Assembly: GCA_009379735.1 (NCBI GenBank)
Contig: WHTB01000001.1
Span: 1 to 64,000, forward strand
From: Propionibacteriales bacterium
GTDB taxonomy: Bacteria; Actinomycetota; Actinomycetes; Propionibacteriales; Nocardioidaceae
DNA length: 64,000 nucleotides
Direction: 5' to 3'
Position numbers and translations under genes: made by a program. Below are positions 16,951 through 25,937 of this stretch, in pieces. Below the pieces are notes generated by a model. It saw only the letters and a list, made by a program, of their open reading frames with translations. It was not told the origin of the DNA and searched no databases. Numbering within the stretch: the first letter of the stretch is position 1; each line of letters starts with the position of its first letter.

Positions 16951-19115
16951 GTCTTCTCCAGGTAGTCGGCCTGCTCGGACTCGACCAGGGCCGCCACCTC
17001 CCGCGCCAGCGCGGGATGCGCCGCCAGGGACGAGTCGGCGGCGACCACGCTGGTGGCGAACTCGCGCGCCTCGGCGATGATCTGCTCGTGCCGCAGGACC
17101 GACAGCAGCCTGAGGCTCGAGCGGCGCCCCGACTGCGCGGCACCGAGTACGTCACCCTCACGGCGGGCCTCGAGGTCGATCTGCGCCAGCGCGAACCCGT
17201 CGGAGGTGGCCGCCACCGCGTCGAGGCGCTCGCGCTGGGCCGACCCCGGTGCCGCACCGCTCACCAGCAGGCACAGGCCGGCGACCGAACCACGGCCGAC
17301 CCGGCCGCGCAGCTGGTGCAGCTGGGAGACACCGAAGCGGTCGGCGTCGAGGATCACCATCGTCGACGCGTTGGGCACGTCGACGCCGACCTCGATCACA
17401 GTGGTCGCGACCACGACGTCGACCTCGCCGGCGGCGAAGGCCCGCATCACGCCGTCCTTGTCGTCCGGTGCCATCCGGCCGTGCAGCATCTCGACCCGTA
17501 GGCCGTTCAGCGGCCCGTCGCGCAGCTGCTCGAGCACGTCGACGACGGCGGCCCTCGGCGTCTCGTCGGCCGACGCGTCGTCGGGACCGTCGTCGCCGAT
17601 CCGGGAGCAGACGACGTACACCTGGTGGCCCTTGCCGACCTCCTCGCGTACCCGCTGCCAAGCCCGGTCGAGCCACTCAGGCCGGTCGGCGACGGGCACC
17701 ACCGTGGTCTGGATCGGCGACCGCCCGGGCGGGAGCTCGCGCATCAGGGACACGTCGAGGTCACCGAACACCGTCATCGCGACCGTGCGGGGGATCGGCG
17801 TCGCCGTCATCACCAGGACGTGCGGCGGCGTCTCGCCGGCCTTCTCGGTCAGGGCCGCTCGCTGCTCGACGCCGAAGCGGTGCTGCTCGTCGACGACGAC
17901 CAGGCCGAGGTCGGCGAACTGCACCCGCTCCTCGAGCAGCGCATGCGTGCCGACGACGATCCCGGCGGCTCCCGACGCCGCGTCGAGCAGGCCCTCGCGA
18001 CGGGCCGCGGCGCCGAGCGAGCCGGTGAGCAGCGCCACCCGGGTGGCGTCGTCGGCCCCGCCGAGCATGCCGCCCTGCGCCAGGTCGCCGAGCATCGCGC
18101 TGATCGAGCGGTGGTGCTGCTGCGCCAGGACCTCGGTCGGGGCCAGCAGCGCCGCCTGCCCGCCGGAGTCAACGACCTGGAGCATCGCGCGCAGCGCCAC
18201 TAGCGTCTTGCCGGACCCGACCTCGCCCTGCAGCAGGCGGTGCATCGGATGCCGCCCACCCAGCTCGGTGTCAATCTGCTTCCCCACATCCCGCTGGGCA
18301 GCGGTCAGGTCGTACGGGAGGCGCTCGTCGAACCGCTGCCGCAGACCGTCCGCCCGCCCGGGCCTGGCCACCGCTGGCAACGCGGCCAACGCGGCCCGCC
18401 GCTGCGCGAGCACGGTCTGGAGGACGAACGCCTCGTCGAAACGCAGCCGCCGCTGAGCGCTCCGGTAGTCGTCGGCGGTCTCCGGCCGGTGGATCTTCTC
18501 GAAGGCCTCCGCGAGCCCGAGCAGCTGGTGGCCCTTGCGCACCTGCTCGGGCACCGGGTCGGGGACGGGGCCGATGATGTCGAGCGCGTTCGCGATCGCC
18601 TGCCCGATCTGCCAGGAGGTGACCTTGCTGGTGATCGAGTAGATCGGGATCAGCGGGCGCATCCGCTGTGACGACTCGACATCCTCCGGGAGCACGTCAC
18701 AGTCGGGATGAGTGAGCTGGAGTTGGCCTCGGAACTCGGTGACCTTGCCGCTGAACATCGCGCGTACGCCGGGCAGCAGCCGATGCTCCCAGACCTTCAC
18801 CATCTTGATGCCGAAGAAGGTGACCCGGAGCGACTGCCCACCGGACGGCACCAGCGTCACCTCGAGCCGGATGTTGCGACGGTCTCGGCCCTTCCGGACG
18901 ACGGAGGTTCCGACCGTCCCGACGACGGTGGCCAGCTCGTCGGCCACCAGCGTGCCGAGGTCGCCGGCCGCGCCCCGGCTGACGTAGCGCCGGGGGTAGT
19001 GCCGCAGCAGGTCGCCGACGGTCGCCATGGCGAAACCGTCGGCGAGCTTCTTGGCGTGCGCGCCGGCGATCCGGCTCAGCCGCTCGTCGAGGAAGCTCTG
19101 CTCGGTCACCGTCAC
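16947..19115 (-). CDS. recG: ATP-dependent DNA helicase RecG
   Basis: A 722-residue helicase that remodels stalled forks and recombination intermediates. It has an N-terminal wedge/OB region (about 60-170), Walker A LLQGEVGSGKTLVALRA, a DEQH box in VVVDEQHRFGVEQR, MTATPIPRT, and helicase motifs V and VI near QLHQLRGRVGRG. The start is GTG at 19115, immediately abutting the TGA of the DAK-kinase gene (TGAGTG), so it is coupled to it. Its stop overlaps rsmD. Confidence 0.96.
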   Translation of the reverse strand: MTVTEQSFLDERLSRIAGAHAKKLADGFAMATVGDLLRHYPRRYVSRGAAGDLGTLVADELATVVGTVGTSVVRKGRDRRNIRLEVTLVPSGGQSLRVTFFGIKMVKVWEHRLLPGVRAMFSGKVTEFRGQLQLTHPDCDVLPEDVESSQRMRPLIPIYSITSKVTSWQIGQAIANALDIIGPVPDPVPEQVRKGHQLLGLAEAFEKIHRPETADDYRSAQRRLRFDEAFVLQTVLAQRRAALAALPAVARPGRADGLRQRFDERLPYDLTAAQRDVGKQIDTELGGRHPMHRLLQGEVGSGKTLVALRAMLQVVDSGGQAALLAPTEVLAQQHHRSISAMLGDLAQGGMLGGADDATRVALLTGSLGAAARREGLLDAASGAAGIVVGTHALLEERVQFADLGLVVVDEQHRFGVEQRAALTEKAGETPPHVLVMTATPIPRTVAMTVFGDLDVSLMRELPPGRSPIQTTVVPVADRPEWLDRAWQRVREEVGKGHQVYVVCSRIGDDGPDDASADETPRAAVVDVLEQLRDGPLNGLRVEMLHGRMAPDDKDGVMRAFAAGEVDVVVATTVIEVGVDVPNASTMVILDADRFGVSQLHQLRGRVGRGSVAGLCLLVSGAAPGSAQRERLDAVAATSDGFALAQIDLEARREGDVLGAAQSGRRSSLRLLSVLRHEQIIAEAREFATSVVAADSSLAAHPALAREVAALVESEQADYLEKT

Positions 19116-20732
19116 TCACTCCACCGCGATCAGCAGGGGATAGCGTTCCTGCCCCCCGTCGTACACGACCGTGTCGACATCGGGCCGGGTGTCGCGCACG
19201 TGACGCACGATGCTGTCGACCAGCGCGGCGTCGCCTTCGGCGCCGCGGACCAGGGTGACCATCTCACCGCCGCCGCCGAGCAGCCGGCCGAGCACGGTGC
19301 GGGCGACGTCGGCCAGGTCGTCACCCACGACGGCGAAGTCACCCTCGACCACACCGAGCGCATCGCCGGCCGAGCACGGCCCGGCCATGGTGATCGCGTC
19401 CCGGGCCGCCACCGTGACGGCGCCGTGCCGGGTGTGCCCGGCGGCCGTGGTCATCGCGACCACGTCGTCGTCGAAGCTGCGGCCAGGCTCGTGGACCGCC
19501 AGGGCGGCGAGCCCCTGCACCTGGACCCGGGTCGGGATGACCGAGACCCGGACGCCGTCGGCGCGCGCGGCCTGTGCCGCCGCCTCGGCCACCGCGACAC
19601 CGTCCGCGTCGTTGGGCAGCACGATCACCTCGTCGGCCCCGGTCGCCTTGATGGCGGCCAGGATCTCCCCGGTCGAGCACTGCCTCCCGGGCCCGCCCGC
19701 GACGACCTGGGCGCCGGACTCCTCGAACAGCGCCCGCAGCCCCGGTCCGGCCGCGACCGTCACCACACCCCGCCCCTCCGTACGGCCGGACGCCGCCGGC
19801 CGGCGTGCGATCTGGTCCGCGAAGTGCGTGACCCGGATCCGGTAGGGGCGGCCGGCCTCGATGCCCGCCTCGATCGCGGCACCGACGTCGTCGACGTGCA
19901 CGTGTACGTTCCACAGGCCGTCGCCGCCGACCACGACGAGCGAGTCGCCGAGACCAGCGAGGGTCGAGCGCAGCCGCGGGATCTGGTCGTCCTGGGCGTC
20001 GAGCAGGAACATCACCTCCGACGACGGCCCGTCGGCGCTGAGGTCGTCGCCGGGCGAGGTTGGGACCGGCACGTGCGGGGGCGGTGCGGCGCTGACCCGA
20101 TGCACCCCGGTGAGGACGGTCTCGGCCGCGTCGAGGATCACGCACAGCCCGCGCCCACCCGCGTCGACCACGCCGGCGGCGGCGAGGACCGGAAGCATCT
20201 CGGGGGTGCGCAGCAGGATGGCTCGGGCGGCCTCGGCGGCGGCGGTGATGGTGTCACCGATCGGACGACCCTCCGCACAGGCCCGGCTGGCCGCGGCACC
20301 TGCCTCGCGGGCCACGGTGAGGATGGTGCCCTCGACCGGAGTGCCGACCGCTTCGTAGCCGGCCTTGGCGGCGGCGACCAGGATGTCGGCGAGCACCTGG
20401 GCCGGGCGGGTGCCCGGTGTGAGGGTGGCCAACACCTCCGCCCCGGCCCGGATCAGCTGGGACAAGATCACGCCGGAGTTGCCGCGGGCTCCGAGCAACG
20501 CGCCGCGGCCGAAGGCGTGCAGGGCCGTCGTGACGTCGCCGTCAGCGTCGTACAGCGCCGCCCGCGCGGCCTCGAAGGTGAGGTAGAGGTTGGTGCCGGT
20601 GTCGCCGTCCGGGACGGGGTAGACGTTGAGGGCGTCGATCTCCTCGCGGGCAGCGCCCAGACCCTGCAGCGCCTGGTCGCACCAGGTGCGCACCAGGGCG
20701 AGGTCGGCCGTTGCCGGGGTGCCGCCGCTCAC
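19116..20732 (-). CDS. DAK-domain protein, fatty-acid-kinase (FakA/YloV)-like
   Basis: A 538-residue protein with an N-terminal DhaL/DAK2 domain (1-200: PDGDTGTNLYLTF binds Mg-ATP and GARGNSGVILSQLIR follows), a middle domain, and a C-terminal DUF1949-like region. This is the FakA architecture: the ATP-binding subunit that phosphorylates fatty acids presented by a FakB protein. The partner is not in the window, so fatty acid as substrate is inferred. The GTG at 20732 is chosen for the start MSGGTPATADLALVRTW with GGAG 5 bases upstream; the open frame runs further but overlaps the rpmB gene. It is transcribed away from rpmB. Confidence 0.85.
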   Translation of the reverse strand: MSGGTPATADLALVRTWCDQALQGLGAAREEIDALNVYPVPDGDTGTNLYLTFEAARAALYDADGDVTTALHAFGRGALLGARGNSGVILSQLIRAGAEVLATLTPGTRPAQVLADILVAAAKAGYEAVGTPVEGTILTVAREAGAAASRACAEGRPIGDTITAAAEAARAILLRTPEMLPVLAAAGVVDAGGRGLCVILDAAETVLTGVHRVSAAPPPHVPVPTSPGDDLSADGPSSEVMFLLDAQDDQIPRLRSTLAGLGDSLVVVGGDGLWNVHVHVDDVGAAIEAGIEAGRPYRIRVTHFADQIARRPAASGRTEGRGVVTVAAGPGLRALFEESGAQVVAGGPGRQCSTGEILAAIKATGADEVIVLPNDADGVAVAEAAAQAARADGVRVSVIPTRVQVQGLAALAVHEPGRSFDDDVVAMTTAAGHTRHGAVTVAARDAITMAGPCSAGDALGVVEGDFAVVGDDLADVARTVLGRLLGGGGEMVTLVRGAEGDAALVDSIVRHVRDTRPDVDTVVYDGGQERYPLLIAVE

Positions 20733-20802
20733 TCCACTCCGTCCGGTCGTGGTCGGTACTCTCAGCGGGACAGCGTATCCGCGGGCCGCAGCCGGGCCTC
20801 GA

Positions 20803-20831
20803 TTGGCGCGCCCCGTCGGCCATCGGATACT
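20803..20831 (+). promoter_or_regulatory. Promoter of rpmB
   Basis: TTGGCG (20803-20808) and GATACT (20826-20831) are separated by 17 bases, giving a start near 20838 and a leader of about 64 bases ahead of rpmB. It lies in the divergent gap with the DAK gene, which starts at 20732. Confidence 0.45.
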
Positions 20832-20901
20832 CTTGTGCGGTTGCCCGCGCCCCGTGGTGGGTCGGCAACTCGAACACCATCCACGACCTTGAGGAGCACC
20901 G

Positions 20902-21087
20902 GTGGCTGCCGTCTGTGCAATCTGCGGCAAGGGGCCGACGTTCGGCAACAACGTGTCCCACTCGCATCGGCGTACCCGCCGGCGGTTCAACCCCAACATC
21001 CAGCGCGTGCGTGTCGTCGTCGGCAAAACGCCGAAGCGGCTCAACGTCTGCACGTCCTGCCTGAAGGCCGGCAAGGTCACCCGCTGA
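20902..21087 (+). CDS. rpmB: 50S ribosomal protein L28
   Basis: A 61-residue L28 beginning [20 protein letters not shown]. It is the zinc-binding form, with a CAIC pair and a CTSC pair. The start GTG at 20902 has GAGGAGC upstream. It is a single-gene unit with its own promoter and a hairpin terminator (21114-21144), divergent from the DAK-recG-rsmD operon. Confidence 0.96.
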   Translation: MAAVCAICGKGPTFGNNVSHSHRRTRRRFNPNIQRVRVVVGKTPKRLNVCTSCLKAGKVTR

Positions 21088-21113
21088 CCAGCGCCTCCCA
21101 GCCCTGACTGACC

Positions 21114-21144
21114 GGGCCCCCACACCCAGTAGGTGTCGGGGCCC
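21114..21144 (+). terminator. rpmB terminator
   Basis: GGGCCCC plus ACACC pairs with GGTGT plus GGGGCCC around a 5-base loop, with one C-C mismatch in the stem, 26 bases after rpmB. TTACT follows on the plus strand. Confidence 0.65.
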
Positions 21145-21177
21145 TTACTCGTTCCCCGGACCGCCAACCACCCACTC

Positions 21178-21240
21178 TTTTCTGGAACGGGGCCACCCCG
21201 TTCCAGACCTAGTGGAACGGGGCGCCCCCGTACCAGAAAA
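21178..21240. terminator. Two-hairpin bidirectional terminator between rpmB and thiL
   Basis: TCTGGAACGGGG (21181-21192) pairs perfectly with CCCCGTTCCAGA (21196-21207). A second ACGGGG-CGC-CCCCGT hairpin follows. The outer TTTTCTGG (21178-21185) is complementary to CCAGAAAA (21233-21240). T-runs on both strands suit termination from rpmB and from thiL. The ACGGGGCGCCCCCGT core recurs at 24904-24920. Confidence 0.65.
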
Positions 21241-21269
21241 GTTGTGGACCAGCGCCACCCAGTGAGCGG

Positions 21270-22223
21270 TCAGCGGAAGTGCTGGTGACCGGACGGCACC
21301 TCGTCGTACGCCGAGCCGTCGACCGTGACCCCGCTTCCCTCCGCCACCGCACCGATCGCCATCCAGCCGGCCGGCAGCTCCACCTCGGCCGGGAACGTCG
21401 CGGCTAGCGCGTGGTCCTCACCACCGGTCAGCACGAACTGCACGGGGTCCAGGCCCAGGGCGGCGCCAACGGCCTGCAGCGGCTCGGCGATCTCGAACGC
21501 CCCGGCCCGTACGTCGATCGCGACACCGCTGGCGGTCGCGACGTGCCCGAGGTCGGCCAGCAACCCGTCGGACACGTCGATCATCGCGGTCGCACCCGCC
21601 GCGGCCGCCTCAGGGCCGGCGGCGTACGGCGGCTCGGGACGACGGTGCGCCTCCACCACGACCCGCGGTGACCGGAACCCCCGACCCAGCACTGCCCAAC
21701 CGGCCGCGGACCAGCCGATCCGGCCGCACAGCGCCACCATGTCACCGGGGCGCGCGCCGGAACGCAGCACCACGGGGCCGGCACACGACCCGAGCACCGT
21801 CATCGACACCACGATCGCGTCCGACTCCGTCACGTCCCCGCCGACGACGCTGGCGCCGACCAGCGCGCACTCGTCGGCGATCCCCCGGGCCAGGTCGACG
21901 GCCCAGGCGACCGGCAGATCGGCCGGTCCGCCGAAGGCCACCACCGCCGAGTCGGCGCGGCCGCCCATCGCGTTGACGTCGGACATGTTGGCCGCCGCCG
22001 CCCGGTGGCCGATGTCCTCGGCCGACGACCAGTCGCGGCGGAAGTGCCGGCCCTCGACCAGCAGGTCGGTGCTCAGCACGACTCGCCCGCTGGGCACGCT
22101 GACGACGGCCGCGTCGTCGCCCGGCCCGACCTCCACCGCGGCGCCCTGCGGGAACAGCGGACGGATCGCCTCGATCAGGCCGAACTCGCCGATCTCGGCA
22201 AGCGTGCCGGGCTGCTGCGTCAT
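21270..22223 (-). CDS. thiL: Thiamine-monophosphate kinase
   Basis: A 317-residue kinase that phosphorylates thiamine monophosphate to the active diphosphate, the last step of the pathway. It shows EVGPGDDAAVVSVP (about 30-43), STDLLVEGRHF, the N-terminal ATP-binding half, and MIDVSDGLLADLGHVA in the C-terminal half. The ATG at 22223 has AGGAGAGG 7 bases upstream and matches the conserved GEFGLI start; 22 extra in-frame codons upstream are rejected. It is divergent from the AsnC-domain gene. Confidence 0.93.
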   Translation of the reverse strand: MTQQPGTLAEIGEFGLIEAIRPLFPQGAAVEVGPGDDAAVVSVPSGRVVLSTDLLVEGRHFRRDWSSAEDIGHRAAAANMSDVNAMGGRADSAVVAFGGPADLPVAWAVDLARGIADECALVGASVVGGDVTESDAIVVSMTVLGSCAGPVVLRSGARPGDMVALCGRIGWSAAGWAVLGRGFRSPRVVVEAHRRPEPPYAAGPEAAAAGATAMIDVSDGLLADLGHVATASGVAIDVRAGAFEIAEPLQAVGAALGLDPVQFVLTGGEDHALAATFPAEVELPAGWMAIGAVAEGSGVTVDGSAYDEVPSGHQHFR

Positions 22224-22345
22224 CTGGTGCCTCTCCTGGAACGTGACCGGGTTATGGGGACAGCCAACCAGGCGGTAGCGTGAACGCACTTACGACCATG
22301 CCCCTGCGGTCGAGGGGGCGCGATCGATGCCCGGAGGACACTGTG

Positions 22346-22579
22346 GTGGTTCAGGCTTACATCCTTATCCAGACCGAGGTCGGCAAGGCCGCCGAGGTGG
22401 CGCAGTCGGTCGCCGAGCTGAAGGGCGTCACGCTGGCTGAGGACGTCACCGGACCGTACGACGTGATCGTCCGCGCCGAGGCCCGCAACGTCGACGAGCT
22501 CGGCAAGCTCGTCGTCGCCCGGGTCCAGACGCTCGCCGGCATCACCCGTACGCTCACCTGCCCGGTCGTCCACATCTGA
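22346..22579 (+). CDS. Stand-alone Lrp/AsnC ligand-binding (RAM) domain protein
   Basis: A 77-residue protein consisting only of the Lrp/AsnC effector domain: VQAYILIQTEVGKAAEV, EDVTGPYDVIVRAEA and TRTLTCPVVHI. There is no helix-turn-helix, so it cannot bind DNA alone. Family members form oligomers and bind amino acids. The GTG at 22346 gives the family start MVQAYILIQ with GGAGG 8 bases upstream; the adjacent GTG at 22343 is possible. A strong bidirectional hairpin follows. The role is unknown, with amino-acid sensing inferred from the fold. Confidence 0.88.
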   Translation: MVQAYILIQTEVGKAAEVAQSVAELKGVTLAEDVTGPYDVIVRAEARNVDELGKLVVARVQTLAGITRTLTCPVVHI

Positions 22580-22596
22580 CCTGACCAACCGCACCG

Positions 22597-22626
22597 ACGC
22601 CCGTCGACCGCGAGGTCGGCGGGCGT
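22597..22626. terminator. Bidirectional terminator between the AsnC-domain gene and ddl
   Basis: ACGCCCGTCGACC (22597-22609) pairs with GGTCGGCGGGCGT (22614-22626) through 13 bp, with one G-U pair, closed by a GCGA tetraloop. It sits between the convergent stops at 22579 and 22638. Confidence 0.75.
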
Positions 22627-22637
22627 TCGCATGTCGG

Positions 22638-23756
22638 TCAGCGCAGGCCGAGCGGACGCTGGCGGGCCAGCGTGATCAGCCGGTCCACCAGGGCGGGGTA
22701 GTCGAGCCCGGCCTCGGCCCACATCCGCGGGAACATCGACGTCGGGGTGAACCCCGGCATCGTGTTGATCTCGTTGATCACCACGGAGTAGTCGGGGAGT
22801 ACGAAGAAGTCGACCCGCGCCAGCCCTTCACCGTCGATCGCCTCGAAGGCCCGCACGGCCAGCTCCCGCAGCCGCTCGGCGAGGTCGTCCGGGACCTTCG
22901 CGGGTACGTCGAGCCGGGTCGCCTCCTCGGGGAGGTACTTCGCCTCGAAGTCGTAGAAGTCGTGGTCGTCGCCGACCACGATCTCGGCGACGACGCTGGC
23001 CTCCGGTGCGCCGCCGTCGAGGCCCTGCAGCACGCCGCACTCGATCTCACGGGCACCGGCGGCATAGCCCTCGACCAGGACCTTGGGGTCGAACCGCTGC
23101 GCCGAGGCGATCGCCGCGTCGAGGTCTGCGGGCTCGTCCACCTTGCTGATCCCGAAGCTCGAGCCGGCCCGGGCGGGCTTGACGAACACCGGGAACCCCA
23201 GCGTCGCAACGGACTCCCGGCAGGCGTTGGGGTCCCGGCTCCATTCGCGCGGGGTGACGACGACGTACGGCGTGACCGGCAGCCCCTGCGCCTGGAACAG
23301 CAGCTTCATGTAGTGCTTGTCCATGCCGACGGCGCTGGCCAGAACACCGGCGCCGACATACCGTACGCCCGCCGTCTCGAGCAGGCCCTGGATCGTGCCG
23401 TCCTCTCCCCACGGCCCGTGCAGCAGCGGGAAGACCACGTCGACCTCGCCCATCACGCGCGGCACCTCACTCGGCTCGCGCACCACGATCTCCGAGCCCG
23501 CCAGCGACACGACAGCCTTCCCGGGGTCGACCTCGGGCAGCTTGCCGTCGGTGATCGCCAGCCGGGCGCTGTCGTCGGCCTCGAGGACCCAGCGGCCGTC
23601 GGTGGCGATGCCGATCGGCACCACGTCGTAGCGGCTCCGGTCGATCGCGGCGAGGACGCTGCCGGCGGTCACGCACGAGACACCATGCTCGGCGGAGCGC
23701 CCACCGAACACGACGGCGACGCGCGGCTTGCTCTGGGGTGTTTGCTGCTCAGACAT
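22638..23756 (-). CDS. ddl: D-alanine--D-alanine ligase
   Basis: A 372-residue ATP-grasp ligase that forms D-Ala-D-Ala for peptidoglycan. It shows VVFGGRSAEHGVS at the N-terminus, FPLLHGPWGEDGTIQGLLE, the ATP-grasp segment with VFVKPARAGSSFGISK, and the metal site ARVDFFVLPDYSVVINEINT. The ATG at 23756 sits at the conserved family start; the longer frame (to 24539) is antisense to the next gene and is rejected. The divergent PLP enzyme starts only 39 bases away, so the promoters overlap. Confidence 0.95.
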   Translation of the reverse strand: MSEQQTPQSKPRVAVVFGGRSAEHGVSCVTAGSVLAAIDRSRYDVVPIGIATDGRWVLEADDSARLAITDGKLPEVDPGKAVVSLAGSEIVVREPSEVPRVMGEVDVVFPLLHGPWGEDGTIQGLLETAGVRYVGAGVLASAVGMDKHYMKLLFQAQGLPVTPYVVVTPREWSRDPNACRESVATLGFPVFVKPARAGSSFGISKVDEPADLDAAIASAQRFDPKVLVEGYAAGAREIECGVLQGLDGGAPEASVVAEIVVGDDHDFYDFEAKYLPEEATRLDVPAKVPDDLAERLRELAVRAFEAIDGEGLARVDFFVLPDYSVVINEINTMPGFTPTSMFPRMWAEAGLDYPALVDRLITLARQRPLGLR

Positions 23757-23795
23757 CGGGCCGACCCTACTCCCACGGGCTGCGACAATCGCCAG

Positions 23796-24869
23796 ATGAC
23801 TGACCCGACACCCGACTCCCCGCTCGCCGCCGCCACCGTCGCCGTTACGGCCGGACGGCCACCCCACGAGCCGGACAACCCGCTCAACACACCGCTGACG
23901 CTCGCGTCGACGTACGTCGCGGGCGGCGAGATGGAGTACGGCCGGTACGGCAACCCGACCTGGGCGGCGTTCGAGGACGCCCTCGGCCAGCTGGAGGGCG
24001 GCCGCGCGCTGGCCTTCTCCTCCGGGCTGGCGGCCGTGGACACGCTGCTCAGCCTGGTGACGAACGGCGAGACCGTGGTTGCTCCGAGACACTGCTACCT
24101 CGGCACGCTGGCGCAGCTCGCCGACCTGGAGCAGCGCGGACGCGCGGTCGTACGGCTGGTCGACATCACCGACACGGCAGCCGTGGTCGCGGCCTGCGAC
24201 GACGCCGCCCTGCTGTGGCTCGAGTCGCCGACCAACCCGGCGATGGAGGTCGCCGACATCGAGGCGATCTCTGCCGGTGCGCACGAGGCCGGCGTCCCGG
24301 TCGTCGTCGACAACACGTTCGCGACGCCGATCTTGCAGCGACCGCTCAGCATCGGCGCCGACATTGTGCTGCACTCGGCCACCAAGTACCTCGCCGGCCA
24401 CAGCGACGTACTCCTCGGCGCCGTCGTCACCCGCGACGACGCGGTGTACGACGCGGTCGACCAGCGGCGCCGGCGGGTCGGCGCCGTCCCCGGGCCGTTG
24501 GAGACCTACCTGGCCTTGCGCGGCATGCGCACGCTGCACCTACGGGTCGAGCGGGCCCAGAGCAACGCCAAGGAGATCGCCCATCGGCTGGCCGACCACC
24601 CGGCGGTCGAGGAGACCCGCTACCCGGGCTTCGGCGGCATGATCGCGATCGTCGTACGCGGCGGCGCCGAAGCGGCCGACGCCCTCACCCGCGGCACCAG
24701 CCTGTGGGTCCACGCGACCAGCCTCGGCGGGGTGGAGTCGACGTTCGAGCGTCGGCGCCGGTGGGCCGGCGAGCCGGAGTCCATCCCCGAGGGCCTGGTG
24801 CGGATGTCGGTCGGCATCGAGGACGTCGAGGACCTCTGGAACGACCTGGAGAAGGCGCTGGCGCAGTAG
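23796..24869 (+). CDS. Cys/Met-metabolism PLP enzyme (cystathionine gamma-synthase/lyase type)
   Basis: A 357-residue fold-type I PLP enzyme of trans-sulfuration. It shows [36 protein letters not shown], and the PLP lysine in [17 protein letters not shown]. The length is about 20-30 residues under the family norm. The loop before FGGMIAIVV, where other members carry the HPxHxxA stretch, is missing ([12 protein letters not shown]). Whether it acts as synthase, gamma-lyase or another sulfur-amino-acid enzyme cannot be decided from this. The ATG at 23796 leaves a 39-base divergent gap to ddl. Confidence 0.83.
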   Translation: MTDPTPDSPLAAATVAVTAGRPPHEPDNPLNTPLTLASTYVAGGEMEYGRYGNPTWAAFEDALGQLEGGRALAFSSGLAAVDTLLSLVTNGETVVAPRHCYLGTLAQLADLEQRGRAVVRLVDITDTAAVVAACDDAALLWLESPTNPAMEVADIEAISAGAHEAGVPVVVDNTFATPILQRPLSIGADIVLHSATKYLAGHSDVLLGAVVTRDDAVYDAVDQRRRRVGAVPGPLETYLALRGMRTLHLRVERAQSNAKEIAHRLADHPAVEETRYPGFGGMIAIVVRGGAEAADALTRGTSLWVHATSLGGVESTFERRRRWAGEPESIPEGLVRMSVGIEDVEDLWNDLEKALAQ

Positions 24870-24895
24870 GTCGACTGGGCGGCATCACGACGAAC

Positions 24896-24927
24896 GTTTT
24901 CCGCACGGGGCGCCCCCGTGACGAAAA
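24896..24927. terminator. Bidirectional terminator, ACGGGGCGCCCCCGT type
   Basis: CACGGGG (24904-24910) and CCCCGTG (24914-24920) form a 7-bp stem, flanked by GTTTTCC on the left and GACGAAAAAG on the right, so each strand gets a T-run. It lies between the convergent PLP-enzyme gene and gpsA and shares its core with 21178-21240. Confidence 0.7.
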
Positions 24928-24935
24928 AGCGGGGG

Positions 24936-25937
24936 TCAGTGGCGCTCGGGTTTCGCCGACCGGGCGAGCAGGCTGTACAGCATCTCCTTCGGCCCCATCT
25001 CGCCCCGGATCACCGCGACCACGTGCTCCACGATCGGCGTCTCCACGTCGTGGCGCTGGGCCAGCTCCAAGATCGCCTGGCAGGACTTGACGCCCTCGGC
25101 GACCTGGCGGGTCGAGTGGACGATCTCGTCCACGGTCATACCCTGGCCGAGCTTGTCGCCGAACGTCCGGTTGCGCGACAGCGGGGACGAGCAGGTCGCG
25201 ACCAGGTCGCCGAGTCCCGCGAGGCCGGCGAACGTGTACGGGTCGGCGCCCAGCGCTGCGCCGAGACGCGACGTCTCCGCGAGGCCGCGGGTGATCACCG
25301 ACGCCTGGGTGTTGTCGCCGAAGCCCAGCCCGGCGGCCATGCCCACCGCCAGCGCAATGACGTTCTTGGTCGCGCCGCCGAGCTCACAACCGACCACGTC
25401 GGCATTGGTGTACGGGCGAAACGTCGGGGTGTGGCACAGCGCCTGGATCCGCTCGGCCACGGCGTGGTCGAGGCAGGCGACGACACTCGCCGCCGGCTGC
25501 CGCTCGGAGATCTCGTGCGACAGGTTGGGCCCGGTCACGACGGCGATCCGAGCGGGGCCGGCGCCGGTGACCTCGTCAATCACCTCACTCATCCGCTTCG
25601 TGGTTCCGAGCTCGACGCCCTTCATCAGGCTGACGAGCACCACGTGGTCCTTGATCACCGGTGCCCACTGGACCAGGTTCTCGCGCAGGGACTGCGAAGG
25701 GACCGCGAGCACCGCCACGTCAGCGCCGTCGAGGACGTCGTCCGGCTCGTGACTTGCGGTCACGGTGGTCGGCAGGTCGATGCCAGGGAGGTACTCGGTG
25801 TTCTCGTGCTTGGTATTGATGGTCTGGCAGACGTCCTCCCGCCGGCCCCAGATGGCCACGTCGTTGCCCGCATCGGCCAGCACGATCGAGAACGCCGTAC
25901 CCCATGAGCCCGCCCCGAAGACCGCGACCCGGCTCAT
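24936..25937 (-). CDS. gpsA: NAD(P)-dependent glycerol-3-phosphate dehydrogenase
   Basis: A 333-residue enzyme that makes sn-glycerol 3-phosphate from dihydroxyacetone phosphate for phospholipid synthesis. It has the Rossmann loop VFGAGSWGTAFSIVLADAG at the N-terminus, VSLMKGVE, the catalytic Lys region in CELGGATKNVIALAVGM, and FAGLAGLGDLVATC. The ATG at 25937 has GGAGG 5 bases upstream and overlaps the plsC stop as ATGA. The plsC-gpsA pair thus couples G3P supply to its acylation. Confidence 0.95.
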   Translation of the reverse strand: MSRVAVFGAGSWGTAFSIVLADAGNDVAIWGRREDVCQTINTKHENTEYLPGIDLPTTVTASHEPDDVLDGADVAVLAVPSQSLRENLVQWAPVIKDHVVLVSLMKGVELGTTKRMSEVIDEVTGAGPARIAVVTGPNLSHEISERQPAASVVACLDHAVAERIQALCHTPTFRPYTNADVVGCELGGATKNVIALAVGMAAGLGFGDNTQASVITRGLAETSRLGAALGADPYTFAGLAGLGDLVATCSSPLSRNRTFGDKLGQGMTVDEIVHSTRQVAEGVKSCQAILELAQRHDVETPIVEHVVAVIRGEMGPKEMLYSLLARSAKPERH

